This document shows positions 57,858-64,000 of a stretch of 64,000 bases of DNA, piece by piece. The stretch lies in contig CAZYUJ010000006.1 of assembly GCA_964650705.1 (NCBI GenBank), forward strand, positions 1-64,000, in the 5' to 3' direction. Below the pieces are notes generated by a model. The model searched no databases and had not been told where the DNA came from. It saw nothing but the letters and a program-made list of their open reading frames with translations. How positions within the stretch are numbered: the first letter of the stretch is position 1; each line of letters starts with the position of its first letter. Source of the DNA: Faeciplasma sp964650705. Lineage in GTDB: Bacteria > Bacillota > Clostridia > Oscillospirales > Ruminococcaceae. The translations under genes were made by a program, and so were the position numbers.

Positions 57858-59117
57858 ATGCTTGGATCAAAGCTATATATCGAGGGTGGGAAGAGCCTTA
57901 GCGGAACGGTATCCGTTCACGGAGCAAAAAACAGCTCGCTGCCCATTTTGGCTGCAACACTGATGTGCCGCGGCACAAGCACAATACATAACTGTCCTGC
58001 TCTTGCTGACGTCTATTCAGCGCTCAGAATACTTTCCTCTCTCGGCTGCAAATGCAAGCGAGAGGGAAGCTCTGTCACCGTAAACGCAAGTGACGTTTCC
58101 GGCTATGAAGTCGGAGAAACACTGATGCGTGAAATGCGCTCATCTATCATATTTTTGGGTGCGATACTCTCAAGGAACGGCCGTTGCCGCCTTTCTTTTC
58201 CCGGAGGGTGCGAGCTTGGTCCCAGACCGATAGACATCCATCTTCATGCATTAAAGAAGCTCGGAGTTAAGATAATCGAGGATCACGGTGTGCTTGATTG
58301 CACATTGCCGTCAAGACCTGTGGGCACAGATATAACTCTGCCGCTTCCGTCGGTCGGAGCAACAGAGAATATAATGCTCCTTGCATCGACCTGCGTCGGC
58401 ACGACCGTAATAAGAAATGCCGCCAAAGAACCTGAGATAACAGATCTTGCAAACTTTTTGAACTCGGCAGGAGCTGAGATCACGGGTACAGGCTCGACAA
58501 CGGTATGCATCAAGGGCACAGAATCGTTAAACTCATGTGAGCACAGCGTTATGCCTGACAGAATCGTTGCCGCAACATATATGGGTGCCGCAGCAATAAC
58601 AGGCGGCGAAGTAATGATAGAGCGAGTGACCCCGTCGGATATGTACTCAACAATGGCGGTCTTTGAGCAAATGGGCTGCGGAGTATATCCTTATGCAGAC
58701 AGGATATTCATAACCGCCAAAAAGCCGCTTAAGGCTGTAAAAACGATAAGAACCACCTTCTATCCCGGCTTCCCGACAGATTGTCAGCCGATCGTTATGG
58801 CGGTGTTGTGCAAGGCGCGCGGAACAAGCATGATCGTCGAAAATATCTTTGAGAACCGTTTTCGTGCCTCAGACGAGCTTTTGCGAATGGGCGCAGACAT
58901 CAAAGCCGAAGGCAAGGTCGCAGTTATTGAGGGAGTGCCTTCGCTTTCGGGGGCATCCGTCGTCGCACATGACCTTCGGGCGGGCGCGGCACTGGTTTTA
59001 GCGGGCCTTGCCGCAGAGGGGACAACAACGGTATCACAAGTGCATTATATCGACCGAGGATATGAACATATAGAGCACGAGCTTGCGACCTTGGGCGCAA
59101 AGATAAAAAGAATGTAG
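57858..59117 (+). CDS. murA: UDP-N-acetylglucosamine 1-carboxyvinyltransferase MurA
   Basis: A 419-residue enzyme transferring enolpyruvate from PEP to UDP-GlcNAc, the first committed peptidoglycan step. It has VHGAKNSSLPIL with the catalytic Lys-Asn, and FPGGCELGPRPIDIH, where the Cys is the fosfomycin-sensitive residue (often GGCAIGARP). MPDRIVAATY and the late DLRAGAALVLAGL also fit. The frame opens at a GTG at 57849; GGGG then lies 8 bases before the ATG at 57858, giving the usual 418-420 residues. A second MurA elsewhere is possible, as in most Firmicutes. Confidence 0.94.
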   Translation: MLGSKLYIEGGKSLSGTVSVHGAKNSSLPILAATLMCRGTSTIHNCPALADVYSALRILSSLGCKCKREGSSVTVNASDVSGYEVGETLMREMRSSIIFLGAILSRNGRCRLSFPGGCELGPRPIDIHLHALKKLGVKIIEDHGVLDCTLPSRPVGTDITLPLPSVGATENIMLLASTCVGTTVIRNAAKEPEITDLANFLNSAGAEITGTGSTTVCIKGTESLNSCEHSVMPDRIVAATYMGAAAITGGEVMIERVTPSDMYSTMAVFEQMGCGVYPYADRIFITAKKPLKAVKTIRTTFYPGFPTDCQPIVMAVLCKARGTSMIVENIFENRFRASDELLRMGADIKAEGKVAVIEGVPSLSGASVVAHDLRAGAALVLAGLAAEGTTTVSQVHYIDRGYEHIEHELATLGAKIKRM

Positions 59118-59135
59118 AAAGGAAGGACGAAAAAA

Positions 59136-60014
59136 GTGAAGGACGTTGTTAAAACAAACGTTAAAAAGCCTGATGCAACAAGGCCGGGAACAAAGCACCG
59201 CCGAAGAAGGAATCTGTCGCTTTATTATCTTTTGATCTTCATAATTTGCGTTCTTGTTTTGTTCATTCTTTCACGAACGGTGCTTTTCAACATCAACGAA
59301 TATATCGTTTCGGGCAACGAACGCTATTCGACCGACCAGATACTCGAAGCCGGCAATCTCAAGACCGGCAGGAATATGTATAACCTCGATCTCGATAAGA
59401 TCGAGGACAGGATCAAGGACAAGCTTATCTATATCGAAGAGGTCGAGCTTTTGCGTAAGCTCCCCGACAAGCTTATCGTGAATATAACCGAGGCTGTGGC
59501 ATATGCCTGCTGTGAATATGACAACGGCAGATACTGCGTCATAAGCCGAGGAGGAAGATACCTCGAAACCGAACAGCTTTCGATAAGAGAAGATCTTATC
59601 CTCATAACAGGCATGGAGCTTACGGGCGTTGCCTTGGGTGAGGATTTTGAATCTAAAGATGAAAACAAAGAGCTTATCATATTGGAGCTCTTGAAGGCGA
59701 TAGATGAGCTTTGCCCGAACAAGATAACCTATATCGACATCACCGACAGAACGAATATCAAAATGGGCTATGAAGACAGAATAGATATTGAGTTCGGAAG
59801 CTCGCTTGACTATGAATACAAGCTAAGATACATCATGACCGTTATCGAAGAAAATCTCAGCGAAACAGATGAGGGCACGATCATCTACCATTCCGCTCAA
59901 GCAGGTGCTTCATATATAAGCCGTGCCGACCTTGCCAAAATGGAAGAGGAATTCAACAAAGCGACCCAGACCGAAAACAGCGATACGACAGCAGCAGACT
60001 CTAACGGACAGTAA
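59136..60014 (+). CDS. ftsQ: Cell-division protein FtsQ/DivIB
   Basis: A 292-residue bitopic protein: a basic cytoplasmic tail (about 1-28, KHRRRRN), one helix (about 29-48), the POTRA domain (about 52-120, INEYIVSGNERYSTDQI, ELLRKLPDKLIVNITEA) and the FtsQ beta domain to about 265. GTG start behind AAGGACG. It lies 18 bases after murA. The Thr/Ser-rich tail after residue 270 is disordered in appearance. Confidence 0.9.
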   Translation: MKDVVKTNVKKPDATRPGTKHRRRRNLSLYYLLIFIICVLVLFILSRTVLFNINEYIVSGNERYSTDQILEAGNLKTGRNMYNLDLDKIEDRIKDKLIYIEEVELLRKLPDKLIVNITEAVAYACCEYDNGRYCVISRGGRYLETEQLSIREDLILITGMELTGVALGEDFESKDENKELIILELLKAIDELCPNKITYIDITDRTNIKMGYEDRIDIEFGSSLDYEYKLRYIMTVIEENLSETDEGTIIYHSAQAGASYISRADLAKMEEEFNKATQTENSDTTAADSNGQ

Positions 60015-60061
60015 CTCCGAAAATACCCTAAAAATATTCTCTAAAAGTTTTGCAAAACCTA

Positions 60062-60093
60062 TTGCCAAGTTCGTTGTTTTATGGTAGTATAAT
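60062..60093 (+). promoter_or_regulatory. Possible promoter of ftsZ
   Basis: TATAAT (60088-60093) is clear, but the best -35 match, TTGCCA (60062-60067), lies 20 bases upstream, so the assignment is tentative. Confidence 0.4.
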
Positions 60094-60156
60094 ACTATAT
60101 TTAGGTTTGTACTGATCTATCAATGATTATATATTGGATTTTGGAGGATGTAGAGA

Positions 60157-61215
60157 ATGGGCTTTATCATGGAAAACGAAGGCATGGACCTTGCAAAGAT
60201 CAAAGTCGTCGGTGTTGGCGGCGGCGGCGGAAACGCACTTAACTGTATAGTATCAGAGGGTATTCAGAACGTTGAGTATATTGCTGTTAATACAGATGCT
60301 CAGGCTCTCAAGAATTCAAAGGCTACCATAAAGATTCAGATCGGCTCGAAGCTCACTCACGGCCTTGGCGCAGGCGGAAAGCCTGAGGTTGGCGAAGGCG
60401 CTGCACAGGAATCAAGAGACGAGATCGCAGATGCACTCAAGGGTGCTGACATGATCTTCATCACCGCAGGTATGGGCGGCGGAACCGGAACAGGTGCGGC
60501 TCCCGTTGTCGCGGAGATCGCTCGCGATATGGGCATCCTTACTGTTGCGGTTGTGACCAAGCCCTTCAGATTTGAGGGCGCAAGAAAGCTTGCACAGGCA
60601 GAGAAGGGTATCGACGCTCTCTTGAGAAACGTTGACTCCTTGGTCGTTATCCCCAACGAAAAGCTTTTGACAGGAAGAGAAAACTTAACCATGCGTCAGT
60701 CCTTTGCTTTGGCTGATGATATTCTTAAGACCGCTGTTCTTTCCGTAACCGAACTCATTCTCCGTCACGGTCAGATCAACGTCGACTTCGCAGACGTCCA
60801 GACCATCATGAAGGATGCCGGCTATGCTCACATGGCTATCGGTCACGGCGAGGGCAAGGACAAGGTCGCAAACGCTGTTCAACAGGTTATCTCCAGCCCG
60901 TTGCTCGAAACCTCTATCAAGGGCGCTAAGAGACTCTTGCTCAACATCGTAATGAGTGAGGATATCGTTACCGGCGACATCGCAGAGCTTACCGACACCA
61001 TCACAAACGCTGCAGCTCCCGACGTTCAGCTCATCTTCGGTACTGACTTCAACCCTGACCTCAACGACGCTATCGACATCATCGTGATCGCTTCCGATTT
61101 CGACGATTTCAAGCCTGAGGAAGAAGTAAGCGAAGAAACCACAGAAGAAACCGAAAACGGCGAAAAGAAGGCTGACCCTTTCTATGATAACCTTTGGGGC
61201 TTCTTGAATAAGTAA
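60157..61215 (+). CDS. ftsZ: Cell-division GTPase FtsZ
   Basis: A 352-residue tubulin homologue forming the division ring. The N-terminal KIKVVGVGGGGGNAL, the tubulin signature GGGTGTGAAP and the T7-loop region NVDFADVQTIM are intact. The globular core ends near residue 320, followed by a short acidic linker (EEEVSEETTEETENG) and the tail DPFYDNLWGFLNK. That tail differs from the usual D-(I/V)P-x-F-(L/I)-R consensus that binds FtsA, ZipA or SepF. It starts at ATG behind TTGGAGG. Confidence 0.96.
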   Translation: MGFIMENEGMDLAKIKVVGVGGGGGNALNCIVSEGIQNVEYIAVNTDAQALKNSKATIKIQIGSKLTHGLGAGGKPEVGEGAAQESRDEIADALKGADMIFITAGMGGGTGTGAAPVVAEIARDMGILTVAVVTKPFRFEGARKLAQAEKGIDALLRNVDSLVVIPNEKLLTGRENLTMRQSFALADDILKTAVLSVTELILRHGQINVDFADVQTIMKDAGYAHMAIGHGEGKDKVANAVQQVISSPLLETSIKGAKRLLLNIVMSEDIVTGDIAELTDTITNAAAPDVQLIFGTDFNPDLNDAIDIIVIASDFDDFKPEEEVSEETTEETENGEKKADPFYDNLWGFLNK

Positions 61216-61233
61216 TTAAAATTGAAACATGAT

Positions 61234-61271
61234 CAGCACAGATGCCGAGCGGTCTCTGTGCTGTTTTGTTT
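61234..61271 (+). terminator. Intrinsic terminator after ftsZ
   Basis: CAGCACAGA pairs with TCTGTGCTG around a 12-base loop and is followed by TTTTGTTT. Confidence 0.8.
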
Positions 61272-61331
61272 GAATAATTCGACACTCTTTTGTAAAAAAT
61301 GACGAAATTAATTAAAAAATTCAAAAGATGC

Positions 61332-61360
61332 TTGACACTATTCATAGTTAGTGTTATGAT
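61332..61360 (+). promoter_or_regulatory. Promoter of the sigma factor gene
   Basis: TTGACA (61332-61337), 17-base spacer, TATGAT (61355-61360). Confidence 0.8.
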
Positions 61361-61390
61361 TTTAAAGTGATTAATTGTGAGGTGGTATGT

Positions 61391-61942
61391 ATGCAGGGCT
61401 CACGATACGGTTCGTTTCCCAATGAAGAGCTTGCATATTGTGCCAAAGAGGACGAGCAGGCTTATTCCGAATTGATAAGCCGATTTCTCCCGACCGTAAG
61501 GCGCCTGGCTCACGTTTATTCGTCTAATCCAAGCGATCAAGACGACCTTTTTTCTGAAGGACTGTTGGGATTGATGAATTCCGTCAAGACCTTCAAAAAG
61601 GATAAAGATACGAGCTTTTTGACCTATGCAAGCGTTTGCATAAGCAACCGAATGATAAACGCGCTGAAAAAATCCGATAGGATCTCTAAGCGTGAGGAAA
61701 ACATTGACGATCACGTTGTCTCGAAGGGCGATTCGCCTGAGAGTATCGTGCTCGAACGAGAAGCGGTCAGCGAGCTTGTTGACGGATTACAGTATCTGTC
61801 CGACCTTGAGCGTGAGGTCTTCAATTTATATATCCACGGTGAGTCATATGCCGACATCGGCAAGGCGTTGGGGATAAGTGCGAAATCTGTTGATAACGCA
61901 CTGTTGAGAGTGCGCACAAAGCTGCGCAAAAGATTAGGATAA
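61391..61942 (+). CDS. RNA polymerase sigma-70 family factor (SigH-like)
   Basis: A 183-residue sigma factor with region 2 (about 20-95, DQDDLFSEGLLGLMNSVKTF and TFLTYASVCISNRMINALKK-like order) and region 4 (about 125-183, LSDLEREVFNLYIHGESYADIG with the helix-turn-helix SAKSVDNALLRVR). There is no region 1.1 or 3. The size and region 2 layout resemble the stationary-phase and sporulation factor SigH more than ECF factors, but identity is unproven. GAGGTGG lies 5 bases before the ATG at 61391, so upstream in-frame codons from 61367 are not used. Confidence 0.87.
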   Translation: MQGSRYGSFPNEELAYCAKEDEQAYSELISRFLPTVRRLAHVYSSNPSDQDDLFSEGLLGLMNSVKTFKKDKDTSFLTYASVCISNRMINALKKSDRISKREENIDDHVVSKGDSPESIVLEREAVSELVDGLQYLSDLEREVFNLYIHGESYADIGKALGISAKSVDNALLRVRTKLRKRLG

Positions 61943-61962
61943 AAACCTGTCGCGGGTTTTTA
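61941..61962 (+). terminator. Intrinsic terminator overlapping the sigma factor stop codon
   Basis: AAAAACC pairs with GGGTTTTT (one extra wobble) around TGTCGC; the left arm begins in the TAA stop codon. Confidence 0.65.
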
Positions 61963-62038
61963 TATATGCCATGTAGCTTTTTCATTATTAACTTCAGTGA
62001 GACCTGCTTGGCAAAAATACTTTAAGCGAGGGAAATTT

Positions 62039-62305
62039 ATGTACGAAGACAAAACATTAGTATGCCGTAATTGCGGAAGTGAATTCGTTTTTACAGCAGG
62101 CGAGCAGGAATTCTACGCTGAAAAGGGCTTCGAGAACGAACCCAAGATGTGCAAGGATTGCAGAAAGAAGAAGAAGGAAGAAGGCAAGCAGTACTTTGTT
62201 GCAACTTGTGCTTCTTGCGGCGGCGAGGCTAAGGTTCCTTTCAAGCCCCACGATGACCGTCCGGTTTACTGCAGCGAATGCTTCGCAAAGATGAGAGAAG
62301 AATAA
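62039..62305 (+). CDS. Zinc-ribbon protein (zf-trcl type)
   Basis: An 88-residue protein with two cysteine pairs in each half: VCRNCGSEFVFTAGEQEFYA and CKDC form one zinc ribbon (the probable zinc-ribbon or zf-trcl motif), and CASC with YCSEC near the end form a second (the CxxC...DRPVYCSEC pattern). Such proteins are common in Clostridia and have no assigned function; nucleic-acid binding is often supposed. The ATG at 62039 follows GAGGGAAA; upstream in-frame codons lack a ribosome site. Confidence 0.85.
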   Translation: MYEDKTLVCRNCGSEFVFTAGEQEFYAEKGFENEPKMCKDCRKKKKEEGKQYFVATCASCGGEAKVPFKPHDDRPVYCSECFAKMREE

Positions 62306-62320
62306 TCTAATACGCTTCTT

Positions 62321-62357
62321 AACCGCAACCCCGAAAAGGTTGCGGTTGTCTTTTTGC
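62321..62357 (+). terminator. Intrinsic terminator after the zinc-ribbon gene
   Basis: A 10-bp perfect stem (AACCGCAACC with GGTTGCGGTT), loop CCGAAAA, followed by GTCTTTTT. The right arm and tail are repeated at 63091-63110. Confidence 0.88.
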
Positions 62358-62554
62358 ACAAAAATAATTGACAATTTATAGGTTTTATGTTATAAATTAA
62401 TTAGGAGAGTTTTGATTTTGTGAGGCTGGCCCAACGGACTGGAGAGTGTAAGCTGTTATATGTTGACTATTCTAAATTTAAAGAAAGGAGAATAGCAGCT
62501 ATGAAAAAGATCATTATTATGATCATATCCGTCGTACTTGCAGTTTGTTGCGCT
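62338..62554 (+). repeat. Promoter/leader/signal-peptide cassette, copy 1
   Basis: This 217-base stretch recurs at 63091-63307 (offset 753) with only about a dozen differences. It contains a terminator half, a promoter, a roughly 98-base leader (AGGAGAGTTTTGATTTTGTG onward), a ribosome site and the first 18 codons of a secreted protein. Beyond codon 18 the two genes are unrelated. Confidence 0.9.
62368..62396 (+). promoter_or_regulatory. Promoter in cassette copy 1
   Basis: TTGACA (62368-62373), 17-base spacer, TATAAA (62391-62396). The transcript would carry a leader of about 98 bases. Confidence 0.75.
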
Positions 62555-63067
62555 TGTTCAAAAAATGCTGACAGTCCGATAGATGACAGCCCAATATCTG
62601 AGCTTACTGATGCTACCTCGCAAACAGGTGCTCCTCTCGAAGATGATGATACGATCTATATCACGACAGATGATGAGCATATTGTCGCACCGCTGATAAA
62701 CCCACCGCTGGGTCCATATACCGAAGAGGGCGGAAGCATCTATGATTATGCAAGCATCATTAACGTTAACGGAATATATTACACCGGATACGAAATGCCT
62801 CAGACCGAGGACGAGCTGTTACTGGTCTTGGAAGGAGCTTCGCTCGTCGGTGAGCCCGTCGTGATAGGCTGGGGAGAGGGCTTTATCCCCGAAAGCCATC
62901 TCGAGTCTACGAATATTTATCCCGAAGGAACTCTTATTTATCAGAATGGTAATAAGGTGATTGCTGTTTTTCCGAATGCCGTTTCTTCATGGGGAAAATA
63001 TACTTATTACGGTCATCTGCTCAAGCAATGCGACAGCGATTATTTAGAAGCGTACAATTTGAATTAA
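62501..63067 (+). CDS. Secreted lipoprotein of unknown function
   Basis: A 188-residue protein. MKKIIIMIISVVLAVCCAC is a signal peptide with a lipobox-like CCAC (Cys19). The mature part is acidic, with DDDTIYITTDDEHI followed by a region rich in Tyr, Gly and Pro (PPLGPYTEEGG, NGIYYTGYEMP, VIGWGEGF). I do not recognise a family. AAAGGAG precedes the ATG at 62501; the leader frame stays open upstream to a GTG at 62420, in both cassette copies, but the ribosome site favours 62501. Confidence 0.7.
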   Translation: MKKIIIMIISVVLAVCCACSKNADSPIDDSPISELTDATSQTGAPLEDDDTIYITTDDEHIVAPLINPPLGPYTEEGGSIYDYASIINVNGIYYTGYEMPQTEDELLLVLEGASLVGEPVVIGWGEGFIPESHLESTNIYPEGTLIYQNGNKVIAVFPNAVSSWGKYTYYGHLLKQCDSDYLEAYNLN

Positions 63068-63074
63068 GATTCTC

Positions 63075-63110
63075 AACCGCAATCCATGTGGGTTGCGGTT
63101 GTCTTTTTGC
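63075..63110 (+). terminator. Intrinsic terminator after the lipoprotein gene
   Basis: AACCGCAATCC pairs with GGGTTGCGGTT (one wobble) around ATGT and is followed by GTCTTTTT. It is the counterpart of the terminator at 62321. Confidence 0.85.
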
Positions 63111-63307
63111 ACAAAAATAGTTGACAATTTATAGGCTTTATGTTATAAATTAATTAGGAGAGTTTTGATTTTGTGAGGCTGGCCCAATGGGCTGAAAAGT
63201 GTAAGCTATTATATGTTGACTATTCTAAATTTAAAGAAAGGAGAATAGCAGCCATGAAAAAGATCATTATTATGATCATATCCGTCGTACTTGCAGTTTG
63301 TTGCGCT
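63091..63307 (+). repeat. Promoter/leader/signal-peptide cassette, copy 2
   Basis: Near-identical counterpart of 62338-62554. The signal-peptide codons are identical through the codons for VCCA; then this gene continues VSVSASSG while copy 1 continues CSKNAD. Confidence 0.9.
63121..63149 (+). promoter_or_regulatory. Promoter in cassette copy 2
   Basis: TTGACA (63121-63126), 17-base spacer, TATAAA (63144-63149). Confidence 0.75.
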
Positions 63308-64000
63308 GTCAGTGTCAGCGCTTCAAGCGGAATTGACGTTGACGAGGCGTATATTTTTGCAGAAGCTTTTCTGACTGAATATTACTATGCGATTAAGATG
63401 GGCGAACCGTATGATTTCACTCAGTATATTTCAAACGAGTCGTTGCTTGCTTTTGTACAAAGCAGAGTAGACTTTGGTTCGGATTATCGTCCGTCGATAT
63501 ATGATTTCAGCATGATAACGATCTTAAGAGAGCATGAAGACCTTGGCAACTGCATGTATTTGTTTGTAGCCGTGCAGATGGAATACCATTATTATACTTC
63601 CATAGGATCAAGCGGAAGCGGTGAAGGCGTAGAATTATTGATAGTAGAAGGCGAAAACGGACTTGAGATCGTAGATTGGTATATTCCTCACGATCCTCAT
63701 CACGATGTTACAAGAGGTTATGCCGAGATCAACGACCCTATGTTTTGGGATAACGCTGTCAATTCGTCCGCCGTGCTATCGGCACAGTCGGATTGGTTAA
63801 CGGATTTCAGGATCGCAAATGACGCCCGTGAAGAAGCAAAACGCCTTGAACAAGAGGCACTTGCCGAAGAACAAGAACAAGCCGAAATTGACGGGCAAGC
63901 TCAAACACAAAGTGTGCAAGTAATGCCGACTGCAACAACTGCTACTCTGAAATCACTCAATAAGCAAGCGATAGTGTCTTGGGCAATGAAGTATTATAAA
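63254..64000 (+). CDS. Secreted protein, partial at the right edge (possible amidase domain starting)
   Basis: The frame is open from the ATG at 63254 to the window end (249 codons). The signal peptide MKKIIIMIISVVLAVCCA, then VSVSASSG, suggests signal peptidase I cleavage after VSVSA rather than lipidation. Residues about 25-180 form an unassigned domain rich in Tyr and acidic residues. A Glu/Gln/Ala helix follows (EEAKRLEQEALAEEQEQ), then a Thr/Ser linker. The last residues, LNKQAIVSWAMKYYK, resemble the opening of the Amidase_6 domain (YNR-x-AAV-x-YA). This last point is a guess from 15 residues. Confidence 0.72.
   Translation, partial: MKKIIIMIISVVLAVCCAVSVSASSGIDVDEAYIFAEAFLTEYYYAIKMGEPYDFTQYISNESLLAFVQSRVDFGSDYRPSIYDFSMITILREHEDLGNCMYLFVAVQMEYHYYTSIGSSGSGEGVELLIVEGENGLEIVDWYIPHDPHHDVTRGYAEINDPMFWDNAVNSSAVLSAQSDWLTDFRIANDAREEAKRLEQEALAEEQEQAEIDGQAQTQSVQVMPTATTATLKSLNKQAIVSWAMKYYK

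Noticed and set aside
62420..62500. N-terminal extension of the lipoprotein from a GTG at 62420
   Set aside because: The AAAGGAG site directly before the ATG at 62501 and the signal peptide starting there make the later start more likely, although the leader frame is open in both copies.

Overview
The window is about 64 kb of a low-to-mid GC Firmicutes chromosome, most likely an uncultured gut member of the Oscillospiraceae/Ruminococcaceae (class Clostridia). I infer this from AGGAGG-type ribosome sites, TTGACA/TATAAT promoters with 17-bp spacers, the recA-recX-rimO-pgsA order, SpoVD-like PBP with PASTA domains, a MurE with a DNPR (meso-DAP) motif, DUF1385 and DUF2508 proteins, and Thr-rich lipoprotein linkers. 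There is one 100-N scaffold gap (45608-45707), so this is probably a draft or metagenome-assembled genome. No phage, insertion sequence or CRISPR array was found.

Layout. 1-515: the first codons of a minus-strand gene behind an attenuator-like leader, and a degraded intergenic repeat. 516-980: a low-molecular-weight tyrosine phosphatase. 1020-6794 (minus): a five-gene sugar-acid operon that reads as a complete oxidative route from a free sugar (best guess L-galactose) to 2-keto-3-deoxygluconate: sugar 1-dehydrogenase, lactonase candidate, L-galactonate-type 5-dehydrogenase, UxaB, UxaA. 7003-17504 (plus): two GH31 enzymes, a GH29, a GH2 beta-galactosidase and an aldo/keto reductase. 17544-20318 (minus): a PL10-type pectate lyase, a sugar isomerase-like TIM barrel and an unusual FMN enzyme. 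Together these look like a plant cell-wall (xyloglucan/pectin) utilisation region without transporters or a regulator in view.

20435-35518: a TetM-like GTPase, a YitT membrane protein, a CotH-kinase lipoprotein, an LTA-synthase-like sulfatase, citrate synthase, a lipoprotein followed by a two-component system, a DUF1385 protein and PrmC. 35616-39353: recA, recX, rimO, pgsA. 39452-43287: three tandem GH5 glucanase paralogues. 43364-44539: an iron alcohol dehydrogenase. 44600-45900: a non-coding region with three tandem promoter-plus-hairpin small-RNA modules, a duplicated tRNA 3' end, and two tRNA-Ser genes, one cut by the N gap. 46347-48086: small proteins and a CorC-type CBS protein.

48325-61215: a pared-down division/cell-wall (dcw) cluster: mraZ, rsmH, ftsL-like, PBP, murE, mraY, ftsW, murG, murA, ftsQ, ftsZ, without murF, murD or ftsA. 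61391-64000: a sigma-70 factor, a zinc-ribbon protein and two secreted proteins that share a duplicated promoter, leader and signal-peptide cassette.

The least explained signals are (1) three intergenic 100-106 bp elements with one conserved outer stem (GGGCGAAGCC / GGCTTCGCCC) enclosing three perfect hairpins whose stem sequences differ between copies, a cloverleaf layout with compensated changes; and (2) the array of three strong minus-strand promoters that each fire straight into a hairpin starting AGCAG and ending CTGCT. All functional statements rest on reading motifs and context by eye; no database search or folding program was run.
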